From the IMG/VR virus record IMGVR_UViG_3300047552_001498, positions 1-43,055 of that record: a stretch of 43,055 nucleotides of DNA; one strand, 5' to 3'. The stretch's first letter is position 1. Each line of letters opens with the position of its first letter. Below are positions 29,024-37,521 of the stretch, piece after piece. A model generated the notes under the pieces. It saw only the letters and a list, made by a program, of their open reading frames with translations. It did not search any database and was not told where the DNA came from. A program made the position numbers and the translations under genes. The stretch is from a virus.

Positions 29024-31051
29024 TTATTTCCAGTTAGGGGGATCGCCAACCCACCAGCTCATGTCGGCAGAATCTGCCATTGCCTCGACAGCCTTGCGCT
29101 TTGCCAGCATCTGACGCAAGGCATTCTCCACCTCAGAAGGCACCGCCATCTGAATTGCTTTGTCGAACTGATAGCCGAGAGATTCGCCACTGACGCCGTA
29201 GCCTTTCGGACGGACATAGCCGACTTGCCGCATGCCAGTGCGATTCCACTGCTGGTCGATGCCAACCGTGTAGAACTCGCTGAGAGCTTTAGACAGCTCA
29301 ACCAGCCTCTTCGGGTCAGCTTCGATCTTTGCAAGCACCGACTCGAAGATCATCTTGTCGGTAGCTGTCTTCTTGTCAGGAGACATGGCAATCACTTCAC
29401 CGACAACGCCAGTGATGGGGTTCTTTGCAAGCTCAGGCACCAGCGCTGCCGTAGCAGGCCGAAGCTTGTACGGATTGTCTTCCCGCAGCAGCGAGTTCTT
29501 GTTGTTCTTGTCGATTAGCTCTTTCACGTGGCTGTCGCCAAGTTCCGTAAGAGCAAGAATGCGCTGCTCGGTAAGAGACAGCTTCTCGAACTTCGGGTTC
29601 TTTTGAATTGCCAGCAGCGTCGGCTTGAATTGAGGATCTTTGTTCAGCCGAGCATAAAGATCACTGACAGCAGGGGCTGCTTCAGTAAGCAACGGCGCTG
29701 CGCCTTCGTCGATAATGTAGCGCAGAGAATCGCCAACATCTTTGCCAAGCGTATCGTAGAGAGAGTTCTCGATCAGCGCTTCCTTGGCTTTGGCAGGAAG
29801 CGCCTCGAATTGCTCCACGCTGTAAGCAGGCAGCTTCAACTGCAGACGCTTGAAGTTGACTCGCGTCAGCACAGCTTCTGCCTTCTTGTCTACCATCTCT
29901 GCACGAGCAACGCCACTGGCAGACAAGGTCATGCGAGCAAGCTCGGTGCCAGCATTGTAATTGAAGTTGTTCAGCTGAATTTCTTGCGCGGCTTGCTGAG
30001 CCATCGCGCTGGCAGACCGGAACTGCGCTTCGCTGGCTTTGGCCATCGCATCGAACTTGACAGCAGCGGCGTCGTAAGCAGCCTTATGACGAATCTGATC
30101 GGTGACGACCGCAGGATCGATTCGCTTCTGCGCTTCGACCATTGCTTGCGTTTCCATGATCTCCTTGACAGCAGCAGCTTTGGAGTGGTGAGCTGCGTTG
30201 TATTGCATCTTCAGCTTCGGCAGCGTGAACTGATTGGTAATCCAGCGCAGCGGATCATCCAGGATGCTGACCTGGTCTTCTGCGTCGATCACCGGCTTCA
30301 GTTGCTGCATTGCGGCAGAAGCTTGCTCCTTGCGCAGCAGTGCTTTGGAGATGGTGCCGTCAGGATCTCCGGTGCCGGCCTTGAACGCCTGCACAATAGC
30401 AGCTTCTTTTTCGGACTGCGCAGCTGCTTGGTCACCTTTGAGGCCAACAGACGCAGCAACAGCATCGCCACCGCCGAGCAAGGCACTTGCCATGTCGGCT
30501 GCAGCAGAGACTTGGAGTCCCGTGCTTTTGCGGAGATTCGCAATCATCTCAGCATTCCGCGCCATCGTAGCTTTCAGCTCATCGCTGACCGCAGCAAGCA
30601 CACCGCCAGAAGTGGTGGAAGCGTTCGGAGTCAGGGTAGCTCCGGTGCGCGCAAGATAATCTTGCGTCTCTTTTGCAGGAGGCAAAAAGCCTTTCAGCAC
30701 GGCGTCGCGCGCAGCAGTACCGCCGTTGTATTCGGCAATAGCTGCTTGCTCGTTTCCGCCATTACGGCTGAGATTGTCCTTCAGCACCGTGACCGCAGCT
30801 TTGACGCTGTGAGCTGCGTTTGTCGGATCATCCGTCTTGGCAAGCAGGCCCTTGTTGACAAGACTGCTCCAAGTAGTTGGCATGATTTGGCCAACGCCTG
30901 TAGCACCTTTCGGAGAAGACGCATCGGAAATTTTCGGCTTTCCGTAGTGCTCTCCTTGCAAGATGACACGCTTCACCAGATCAGGATTCACGCCCTGACG
31001 ACGAGCTTCTTCGTCAATCAGTAGCGCGATTGCGTTTGCATCATATTCCAT
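29024..31051 (-). CDS. Internal virion protein with N-terminal lytic transglycosylase domain
   Basis: This 675-residue protein starts with an SLT-type domain (about 1-130). GEHYG supplies the probable catalytic glutamate (E34), followed by SSPKGATGVGQIMPTTW (45-61) and AIAEYNGG (about 105-112), the usual order of lytic transglycosylases. The rest (about 140-675) is helical and alanine-rich. It would cut peptidoglycan locally while DNA is ejected. It begins with a TAATG-type overlap of the previous gene's stop and is followed after 2 bases by the giant protein, consistent with an ejection complex. Confidence 0.92.
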   Translation of the reverse strand: MEYDANAIALLIDEEARRQGVNPDLVKRVILQGEHYGKPKISDASSPKGATGVGQIMPTTWSSLVNKGLLAKTDDPTNAAHSVKAAVTVLKDNLSRNGGNEQAAIAEYNGGTAARDAVLKGFLPPAKETQDYLARTGATLTPNASTTSGGVLAAVSDELKATMARNAEMIANLRKSTGLQVSAAADMASALLGGGDAVAASVGLKGDQAAAQSEKEAAIVQAFKAGTGDPDGTISKALLRKEQASAAMQQLKPVIDAEDQVSILDDPLRWITNQFTLPKLKMQYNAAHHSKAAAVKEIMETQAMVEAQKRIDPAVVTDQIRHKAAYDAAAVKFDAMAKASEAQFRSASAMAQQAAQEIQLNNFNYNAGTELARMTLSASGVARAEMVDKKAEAVLTRVNFKRLQLKLPAYSVEQFEALPAKAKEALIENSLYDTLGKDVGDSLRYIIDEGAAPLLTEAAPAVSDLYARLNKDPQFKPTLLAIQKNPKFEKLSLTEQRILALTELGDSHVKELIDKNNKNSLLREDNPYKLRPATAALVPELAKNPITGVVGEVIAMSPDKKTATDKMIFESVLAKIEADPKRLVELSKALSEFYTVGIDQQWNRTGMRQVGYVRPKGYGVSGESLGYQFDKAIQMAVPSEVENALRQMLAKRKAVEAMADSADMSWWVGDPPNWK

Positions 31052-33312
31052 TACTTCTCTCCAGTGACTGCACGCTGCACAGCAGCAGGGACGTGATGTG
31101 CTGCAACAAGCTCATCGAAAGCAGATGCTCCGAACTTGGCAACAACATCGGCAGGAATGATGTACTCTCCGTCGGAGACACGAATGTTCGTGCCAACAAC
31201 AGGAATGCTGTCCGATGTGCCGGTGCCAGGCCCGACTACCTTTCCGCCGTTGGCAAAGCCGATTCCATCTTCGCCAAGCCCGAGGCCTTCCAGCCCGCCA
31301 AGTTCGCCGATAGCTGCGTTGATGCCCTCGGTTGTGCCATCATCTGCAGGAGTGCCGTTTGTGACCGCATCTGCGATGGCGTTGGCTTGAGATTGCTCGT
31401 TCATGGCAGCAATAAGCCCCTTGCCGGGGTTGATACCCATAGCATTGCCAAGCAGCCCAAGCACTCCAGAGAAGCCAAGCATACCATTCGCAACAGACCC
31501 CAGCACGCTGTCGACAAAGCCGGAAGGATTGCTGGAGACTGCGCCGGAGATAGCAGATGTGCCAAGGCCATCGCTGCCAGTAGAGATAGCAGGAGCAGAA
31601 GAAGAGGATGAAGCAGAAGAGCCGGTGCCAGCAGAAATGCTTGCCAGCAAGGCTTCCAGATCTTTGTCTTTGTTTTCTTCTGCTGCAGGTTTCTTGAACA
31701 GATCCGGCACCTCGAAGCCGCCAACCTGCCCACCATCAGCGAATCCCAGCCAGTCGAAATCGCTGGCAGAGAGATCCGGCAGTTCAATTCCGCCAGCATC
31801 GAGGATGCCGCTGAGTGTGCCATCATCCATCGGGAGCTGCCCCAGGATGGCGTCTTCCACCTGCTTGGCAGTTGCTTCAGGAAACGACATGCCACTGCCT
31901 TTCATCCAGTTTGCAAGTTGCTGGACTGTTCCGCCGAAGCCGCCGTTCTTGGCAATCTTGTAGAGCTCGATCAGCCCAACACCTGCAGCAGCGCTGCCAA
32001 CCAGATTCTTCAGCGCGCCGCTGTTGATGGTTGTTGCAACGTTCTCGACCTGCGTACCTTTTGCGACCTGCTCTTGTGCAGTATCGGATTGCGTGTTGAC
32101 GTTCGAATTGTTGGTGGTGTTGTTGATGACGTTCTGTAGCAGATTCTGCACCTGATCCGTGACGCTGGTGTTCGAAGTATCTTGCTGCGAAGTCGAGGCT
32201 TGCGTGCGATCGGTGGCGCTGTTCGATGCAGTATTCTGCTGCTGAGTATTTTGCTGCGTCTGCGATCCCGTGCTGCGATCCATTGTCGAGCCCTGCTCGA
32301 ACATGTCGGTAGAAGACGTGCCGCTGGTAGCACTGTTGCTGGTGCCGCTGACCGATTTCTGCCCGACAGTGTTCGTGATAGCGTCTTGCAGCTGCTTCAT
32401 GACAGACGTGCTAGATGACTGCGTCAGCAAATCTTGCAGCTGCTGAGAAGCAGATGCCGTTTCTTGCGAGTTCGTCGTCGTAGTATTGCGGGTGTTTGCA
32501 GCAATAGCAGCCGCAGTGTTGGCACGCTCTGTCAGCATCTGCCGATTGAGGTTCGCTGCTTTCTCGGTAAGCGATGCATTGAGGTTGTTCAAGACGCGAG
32601 CAACGGCAGTATTGCCGACACCGCGAGCGCCCATTGCATTGCTTTGAGAGGTAATGAGCTGAGGTGCAGCTTTTGCACCTTCCGTGAAGATTGCTGCCAG
32701 CATCTCAGGCGTCACTCCTTTTGCCTGCTCTGCATACACATCACGCAAGCCGGCAATGTCAGCATCCATTGTGGTGCGGGACGTGCCGGCAGTTGTCTGG
32801 GTGCCCGTAGTTCCAATACTTCCAGTTGTGCGCTGGCTGCCAGTGGTGTCAGTCGTCCCACTTGTCTGCGAACGCGTGTTGCTTTGAGAGCTGCTGGATT
32901 CTTGGGACGACGTCGAACCGGCAGTGTTCTGGTTCGTCTGGCTGGAGCTTCCTCCAGCTTTCAGGAAGCTGCTGAGCTTATCCAGCACCGAGGCAATGTC
33001 CGTAGTGCCGGTAGTGGTAGAACTTCCAGTAGCAGCAGTCGTGTCCTTGCCGGTAAGCGAGCTGCTTCCGGTGTTGCTGCCGGTTGCGACAGTTTTTCCG
33101 GTAGACGTGTTGGTACCAGTTGTTCCGGTGTTCGAGCTGCTGCTGCCGGACGTGTTCTGGCTTCCTGTCTGCGAGGTCTTCCCCGTAGTAGTCTGCTCCG
33201 ACGACTGCGTACGATCGGTCTCTTTCCCCAGCACAGCACCCAGCAAGTCTCCTACGCCCGACAGCGGGCTGGAAACATCGTAAGTGCCGTCGGCGTTGGT
33301 AGTTCCTGCCAT
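31051..33312 (-). CDS. Structural protein with long Ser/Thr/Gln-rich segments, 753 residues
   Basis: Residues about 34-185 and 265-415 consist almost only of S, T, G, Q, N and A, flanking a helical segment (about 190-260: DVYAEQAKGVTPEMLAAIFTEG). The C-terminal part contains GFANGGKVVGPGTGTSDSIP followed by SDGEYIIPADVVAKFG, a short domain often found in phage tail and virion proteins. It lies with the ejection proteins and probably enters the virion. The low-complexity parts are likely disordered and may be a flexible linker or an ejection-capable chain. AAGGA precedes the ATG. Confidence 0.82.
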   Translation of the reverse strand: MAGTTNADGTYDVSSPLSGVGDLLGAVLGKETDRTQSSEQTTTGKTSQTGSQNTSGSSSSNTGTTGTNTSTGKTVATGSNTGSSSLTGKDTTAATGSSTTTGTTDIASVLDKLSSFLKAGGSSSQTNQNTAGSTSSQESSSSQSNTRSQTSGTTDTTGSQRTTGSIGTTGTQTTAGTSRTTMDADIAGLRDVYAEQAKGVTPEMLAAIFTEGAKAAPQLITSQSNAMGARGVGNTAVARVLNNLNASLTEKAANLNRQMLTERANTAAAIAANTRNTTTTNSQETASASQQLQDLLTQSSSTSVMKQLQDAITNTVGQKSVSGTSNSATSGTSSTDMFEQGSTMDRSTGSQTQQNTQQQNTASNSATDRTQASTSQQDTSNTSVTDQVQNLLQNVINNTTNNSNVNTQSDTAQEQVAKGTQVENVATTINSGALKNLVGSAAAGVGLIELYKIAKNGGFGGTVQQLANWMKGSGMSFPEATAKQVEDAILGQLPMDDGTLSGILDAGGIELPDLSASDFDWLGFADGGQVGGFEVPDLFKKPAAEENKDKDLEALLASISAGTGSSASSSSSAPAISTGSDGLGTSAISGAVSSNPSGFVDSVLGSVANGMLGFSGVLGLLGNAMGINPGKGLIAAMNEQSQANAIADAVTNGTPADDGTTEGINAAIGELGGLEGLGLGEDGIGFANGGKVVGPGTGTSDSIPVVGTNIRVSDGEYIIPADVVAKFGASAFDELVAAHHVPAAVQRAVTGEK

Positions 33313-33336
33313 GATGTGATCCTTATCAGTTTAGCT

Positions 33337-33365
33337 ATGTTATCAGCTGTGCCGCTTGACAGCAA
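33337..33365 (-). promoter_or_regulatory. Possible weak promoter before the Ser/Thr-rich gene
   Basis: On the minus strand TTGCTG (33360-33365), 17 bases, then TAACAT (33337-33342). The -10 equals that of the early promoter, but the -35 is weak. It lies in the only gap of more than 50 bases in this part of the late operon. Confidence 0.25.
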
Positions 33366-33370
33366 TCAAC

Positions 33371-33826
33371 TCAGGGCTGCGATATGGTAACAAGCAGCTC
33401 AGTTGCAGAAAGCGTATAACCGAGGCCTTGAATCATGCCACTACCAGGTTTGACGTAGACAAGGGCTCCAGCATTCCCGAGATAGACGCTCGAATCCGCT
33501 GTCAGCGACGCAACAGCTCCAGGCGTCTGCACAATGCCGTGCCCCAGAGTAAAGGTGCAAGGCTGGCCAGCAACAGCAGCACGCCAGGAGATTCCACAAG
33601 CAGGAATGCCTACAGCTGCAGATGCCTTGCGTACAGTATTCTGGTAGACATTGACAGCGCAAAGTGCAGGAATGTCTTCTGCTGCGATCAACGTAGCTTG
33701 CCCGACAGAAAAAGACTGCTCTCGCTTGAAGTTAGCAAGAGCAGCCGCCAACCGGATCAAGTAATCAGCTTCTTGCCCAGGCGTGAAGCGATCAGCAAGT
33801 TGAAGGACGTGCTTACCGGCTGCCAT
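33371..33826 (-). CDS. Beta-rich virion protein, possible fibre or decoration protein
   Basis: This 151-residue protein contains LGHGIVQTPGAVASLTAD and VYLGNAGALVYVKPGSGMIQ (near 93-135), a glycine-rich beta pattern similar to capsid fibre or decoration proteins (DUF2190-like). The N-terminal helix is FTPGQEADYLIRLAAALANF. It overlaps the tail gene by 14 bases. Function inferred from fold impression. Confidence 0.75.
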   Translation of the reverse strand: MAAGKHVLQLADRFTPGQEADYLIRLAAALANFKREQSFSVGQATLIAAEDIPALCAVNVYQNTVRKASAAVGIPACGISWRAAVAGQPCTFTLGHGIVQTPGAVASLTADSSVYLGNAGALVYVKPGSGMIQGLGYTLSATELLVTISQP

Positions 33827-35426
33827 GGAACATCACCGTAGCGAGAAGCGAAGACAGCACGAAGGTTCCTTCGATTGCAATGTCGAAACTCTTCGCAGTT
33901 TCTCTGCAAGAGTAATGACTATAGCCAGAGGCCTGCGTCTCAGGAGCGATAACGTCACTGGAGATCTTGGTGTAGCCATCTTCAGACGCAATGACAGTGA
34001 GTTCTCCCTCGTTGCGCAAGCCATCAATTTCCACATCAAGCAACGTAGTATGACGATCATGCCGAAGCTGAAGATGCCCGAAGAGTGCAACTCCGTCAGC
34101 AACAGCTTGAGTGAAATCGAGCTTTGCGATGACAATCTCGCCAGTGCGAGTAAGCAAGGCAAAGCCATCCTTCGGAGGATTCGCTTCGAGATAGAAGATA
34201 TCCATCTCGTCGTAGCTGATTGTAAGTGCTCCGTAGCTGGTAGGGATCGTCTCGTAGGTGTAATCCCCTGTTCCAGACGGATAGGGATACGAGAACACAT
34301 CACAATGCTCGCACTGCAACTTGCCCCACCGCTTGAGCGCAGTATCGTAGACGAGCACAAACTCGTAATAACCCTCCACCTCGCCATACGAGATGGCAAG
34401 ATAACGACCAAGCACGAAAGCCAGCTTGACAGCAAAATCAGAACTGAGAGCTGTCAGATCGACTGTCTTCGTCAGAGGATTCCACCGCTCGATCTGACGA
34501 CCCGTCAAGAAATCTGTAACCTCAGGGAAGTTCTGTACAGAAGCCTGCAGAGTAACACGCTGCAAGCCATGAGTGCCATAAAGATAGTGCCCTTGCGCTT
34601 CGGCATCGACAGTGATCTTCTCGATATCAGCAACACCGCCGCAGTTGGGAATCTCCTGAAAAAGGAAGGGAGACCCGGCGTCATTGGTGAAAGACGCGCC
34701 GATTGCATTGCGAGCTGTGTAGACAATGAAGCCGCCAGCCACAGGCAGCAGCGCAACGATGTTTGCTTTGATATCGATTGGCGTCTGCTCTCCTGCTCCC
34801 ATATCGACGTTTGCGAATTCCGTCAGATTCAGCGGAGCGCACCAGAGGATGCTGAGAGTTGTGAACAACAGCAGATAATTCGCAGCACCGCCGATGCCAC
34901 GAATGTTGCTCATTGTGTAGCCCGCTGGCAGCGTCAGCACCACATCCTCGAACAAGCCTGTAGAGGCATTGTATTCGATAATCTTTGTCTGCTCGTAGCA
35001 GATGAAGGTACGACCTTCGACGTAGGCATAAGTAACCAGCCGCCCAGATGGAGTTACTGGGCTGACTGAAGACCATTCAAGAGATACCGGATCGAGAACG
35101 TAATTCTCTCCACCGGCCGGAGAGAAGGGAAACACACGCTCTTCAGGATCACGCAGCGGAATGCAGCGGTCGAAGGACGTAGCTGTTGCGTGCTCAGCAG
35201 CTTGCTGAGAGAAGCCAACGCTGAAGATGCCTTTGGCGCACGGCATCACGTTCTCAGCATAGATCAGCTGAGGTGTTCCATAATCGGCGTTTGCACTGTC
35301 TCCGTAGAAATTGCCTGGCATTCTCGGAGCAGCATCATCGTTGAGGATGGCTGTCCGCGTTGCATTCGCGTACGTCAGCGGGAAATCAGCTGCGTTAGTT
35401 AGCAGCTTTACGGTCTTGTTCGCCAT
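33813..35426 (-). CDS. Tail hub/nozzle-like beta-propeller protein
   Basis: This 537-residue protein is made of repeated beta strands with aromatic and glycine turns, in the style of the short-tail nozzle or DNA-stabilisation proteins (T7 gp12, P22 gp10 types). Segments such as YGTPQLIYAENVMPCAKGIF (about 48-67) and the blade-like FSVGF, YVLDP, LVTYAYVEGRTFICYEQ fit a propeller. It lies between fibre genes and the ejection proteins. No specific family signature is seen, so the name is provisional. It overlaps the gene at 35395 by 32 bases. Confidence 0.75.
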   Translation of the reverse strand: MANKTVKLLTNAADFPLTYANATRTAILNDDAAPRMPGNFYGDSANADYGTPQLIYAENVMPCAKGIFSVGFSQQAAEHATATSFDRCIPLRDPEERVFPFSPAGGENYVLDPVSLEWSSVSPVTPSGRLVTYAYVEGRTFICYEQTKIIEYNASTGLFEDVVLTLPAGYTMSNIRGIGGAANYLLLFTTLSILWCAPLNLTEFANVDMGAGEQTPIDIKANIVALLPVAGGFIVYTARNAIGASFTNDAGSPFLFQEIPNCGGVADIEKITVDAEAQGHYLYGTHGLQRVTLQASVQNFPEVTDFLTGRQIERWNPLTKTVDLTALSSDFAVKLAFVLGRYLAISYGEVEGYYEFVLVYDTALKRWGKLQCEHCDVFSYPYPSGTGDYTYETIPTSYGALTISYDEMDIFYLEANPPKDGFALLTRTGEIVIAKLDFTQAVADGVALFGHLQLRHDRHTTLLDVEIDGLRNEGELTVIASEDGYTKISSDVIAPETQASGYSHYSCRETAKSFDIAIEGTFVLSSLLATVMFHGSR

Positions 35427-35727
35427 CGATGTTTGCTCCTAGACGCTGCAGCGCAGCACGCAGCTGTCCATTCTCTTCACGAACAGCGATAACTTCCAGT
35501 TGCAGATCACCGACGATTTTCGCCAGTGCTGCATTCTGGACAGCAAGTCGGTTGACTTCAGCCCGCAGCAACTCGATAACATCGGAAGTTGCGCTTTCTG
35601 CATTGCCTTCCTTCAAGTCTTTTGCTGCGACCTTGCGAGTCTTTGTGTACAGCAAGATGGTTGAAGAAATGCCTGCTGCAATCCAGCCTGCGAATTCTTT
35701 TGCAACTTCGAGTGCTGCAGATGCCAT
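35395..35727 (-). CDS. Small protein with N-terminal TM and coiled coil, inner-spanin-like
   Basis: One membrane segment at about 13-29 (GWIAAGISSTILLY) is followed by a basic stretch and a long coiled coil (about 47-90: IELLRAEVNRLAVQNAALAK). This is the layout of inner-membrane spanins (Rz-like), which join inner and outer membranes at lysis. No outer spanin lipoprotein was found nested in it. A virion-associated membrane protein is an alternative. Confidence 0.65.
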   Translation of the reverse strand: MASAALEVAKEFAGWIAAGISSTILLYTKTRKVAAKDLKEGNAESATSDVIELLRAEVNRLAVQNAALAKIVGDLQLEVIAVREENGQLRAALQRLGANIDGEQDRKAAN

Positions 35728-35729
35728 GT

Positions 35730-36260
35730 TTACTCCGTCGAGTCATCACCGAAGATGGCATCAAGCTGCTCTTCTGTCAGCTTGAGCGTCGCAGTGACAA
35801 ACTCAGCCAAAGGGCTGTTGCGTGTCACTTCCGGCTGCATGTCCCAGCGCAGCTTCATCATGCGCCGCTGGCGAGGTTCAAGCGCAGTAAAAGCTGCTTC
35901 GACCGCAGGTTGCTGGTCAATCAACTTTTTGCGGAAAGCAAACAGTGGAATTGCAGCACGGCGCCGCGCTTCTTTCTGCTGCTGAAGCACTTCGACCGGC
36001 AAAGGAATGACTTCCCACTGCTGCACCCAGCTGCCATCTTGCAAGATGGGAGCGATTTGCTGACAGGCAGAGATGTTTGCATCATGATCCGGCCGTGCAG
36101 TTTCTTGACACTTCAGGAAGCCAAATTCCGAAAGATCGAGTTGCTCGAAGACTTCCTGGTCGGCAGGAAATGTGACACCTTCCGGTGCCAGGCGCTGCAA
36201 CGCAGCCGGAGACAGGCCCCAAGCCAGCAGCTCGCCGTCGACAACATGTACGTAGCTCAT
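35730..36260 (-). CDS. Unknown protein, tail-fibre-assembly-like position
   Basis: This 176-residue protein has a beta-like N-terminus (YVHVVDGELLAWGLS) and a helical, arginine-rich C-terminal half (QQKEARRRAAIPLFAFRKKLI), ending in an acidic tail. Proteins of this type next to fibre genes often act as assembly chaperones. It is coupled to the neighbour by a 4-base overlap. Confidence 0.7.
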   Translation of the reverse strand: MSYVHVVDGELLAWGLSPAALQRLAPEGVTFPADQEVFEQLDLSEFGFLKCQETARPDHDANISACQQIAPILQDGSWVQQWEVIPLPVEVLQQQKEARRRAAIPLFAFRKKLIDQQPAVEAAFTALEPRQRRMMKLRWDMQPEVTRNSPLAEFVTATLKLTEEQLDAIFGDDSTE

Positions 36261-36520
36261 TCAATGATTCCTTTCTCGCGCAGTGCCTGAGCGATCTCAG
36301 GTGTGTCAACTTGCGCAAACAGTGCTTCAAGGATCAGCTCTGCCCGAGCAAGCTGAATTTTGCTGTCAGCGATGCGCTTCTGCAGATCTTTTGCAAATGC
36401 TTCATCAGGTGTACGATTCAGCATGAACCGGAAGTTCGCCAAATCGAATTTGTAGTGGAAGATCTCTTCCCGCCGAGCAGGGATGGCTTCAGCGAGAAGT
36501 TTGATTTTGTAAGCGGTCAT
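36257..36520 (-). CDS. Unknown 87-residue helical protein
   Basis: A charged helical protein (ARREEIFHYKFDLANFRFML, DLQKRIADSKIQLARAELIL) that probably forms a helical hairpin or coiled coil. It sits between the propeller and the previous gene with ATGA overlaps on both sides, so it may be a chaperone for the propeller or fibre. No clear Shine-Dalgarno sequence precedes it. Confidence 0.7.
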   Translation of the reverse strand: MTAYKIKLLAEAIPARREEIFHYKFDLANFRFMLNRTPDEAFAKDLQKRIADSKIQLARAELILEALFAQVDTPEIAQALREKGIIE

Positions 36521-37521
36521 GATGAGAATGCAACTCCATAGAGATTGGATGAAGGAAGATCTGCAGGTGGCGAATACGCAGTACCAAAGCCTGCAGCATC
36601 TGTCCAGCGAACAGCAGCGCCAGCACTGTATGTGCCGATCAGCACAGTCTTACCTGTTGGAGAGAACGCCACTTTGTTGCCAACATAGCTCATGCCACCG
36701 TACAGTGCGTATGCTGCTCCAAAGCCGGAACTCCACGCCCATGCACGAGTATCAGGCATGTTGGTAACAGCTACCAGGGCAGCTCCTGAAGGGGACCATG
36801 AAATTCCCTGCGGTGCTGTTGAAGGAGCACTGGCAGGATCTGTATACTTGGTACCGTACGCGCCTGTCCACGGATATGCATAGATGTAAGGATAAGCGCT
36901 CCAGCTTATTGCAATAGCATCGCCTTGCGGACGCCATGCTACGCTATAGCCAACACCAGACGGCACAGTGGAAGGATTCGCAACAGCTGTACCAAATCCG
37001 GGACCCCAAGGATATGTCCGAATCCGCGGAGATCCGCCAGTGGATATTGCAATATGCGAACCACTGGGAGAAAATTTCACCTGCTTTCCTGTCGTACCTG
37101 GCAGCGTTGCAGGATTGGCGTACTTGGTGCCAAAACCTGAGCCTGACCAGGGGTAGGCCAGGATATACGGTGAAGCCGCTGCGCCCATCGCAATACTGTT
37201 GCCGTCAGGTGAAAAGGCTACACCATTGCATCCGCTTGGAGGCACCGTAGAAGGATCTGCAAACTTTGTACCAAATCCGCTAGCGCTGAACGCGTAAACA
37301 AACACATACGGAGACGTCGTAGAAGCTGCAACAGCAAGTGCTGTGTTTGTAGGGTTGAACGCAATCTCATTTACTACACCTCCTGGCAGTGTAGCAGGAT
37401 TGGCAAAAGCAGTTCCATAGCCTACCCCCTCCTGAAAGGGGTAGACTTTGATGTACGGAGAGCTTGCCAGCCCAAGAGCGGCATAACCTTTCCAGCCGCC
37501 CGTACTGCGAGGCCTACGCAT
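36517..37521 (-). CDS. Seven-bladed beta-propeller tail protein, possible receptor-binding tip
   Basis: This 334-residue protein consists of seven repeats of about 45 residues. Each has a strand around SPYIxxYPW, then GFGTKYANPATLP and VKFSPSGSHIAIS, so the repeat fits a WD40-like blade. Blade boundaries are near residues 11, 58, 106, 153, 200, 246 and 290. I start at ATG 37521, five bases after GGAGG; the frame can also begin at a GTG six bases earlier. Located between the fibre and its probable chaperones, it may bind a host sugar or protein. The function is inferred. Confidence 0.85.
   Translation of the reverse strand: MRRPRSTGGWKGYAALGLASSPYIKVYPFQEGVGYGTAFANPATLPGGVVNEIAFNPTNTALAVAASTTSPYVFVYAFSASGFGTKFADPSTVPPSGCNGVAFSPDGNSIAMGAAASPYILAYPWSGSGFGTKYANPATLPGTTGKQVKFSPSGSHIAISTGGSPRIRTYPWGPGFGTAVANPSTVPSGVGYSVAWRPQGDAIAISWSAYPYIYAYPWTGAYGTKYTDPASAPSTAPQGISWSPSGAALVAVTNMPDTRAWAWSSGFGAAYALYGGMSYVGNKVAFSPTGKTVLIGTYSAGAAVRWTDAAGFGTAYSPPADLPSSNLYGVAFSS

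Noticed and set aside
29528-31024. A 498-codon plus-strand open frame
   Set aside because: It is antisense to the transglycosylase-containing virion protein and has no coupling to neighbours or ribosome site.
33825-35069. A 414-codon plus-strand open frame
   Set aside because: It is antisense to the tail hub-like gene and would run against the late operon; no recognisable protein features.
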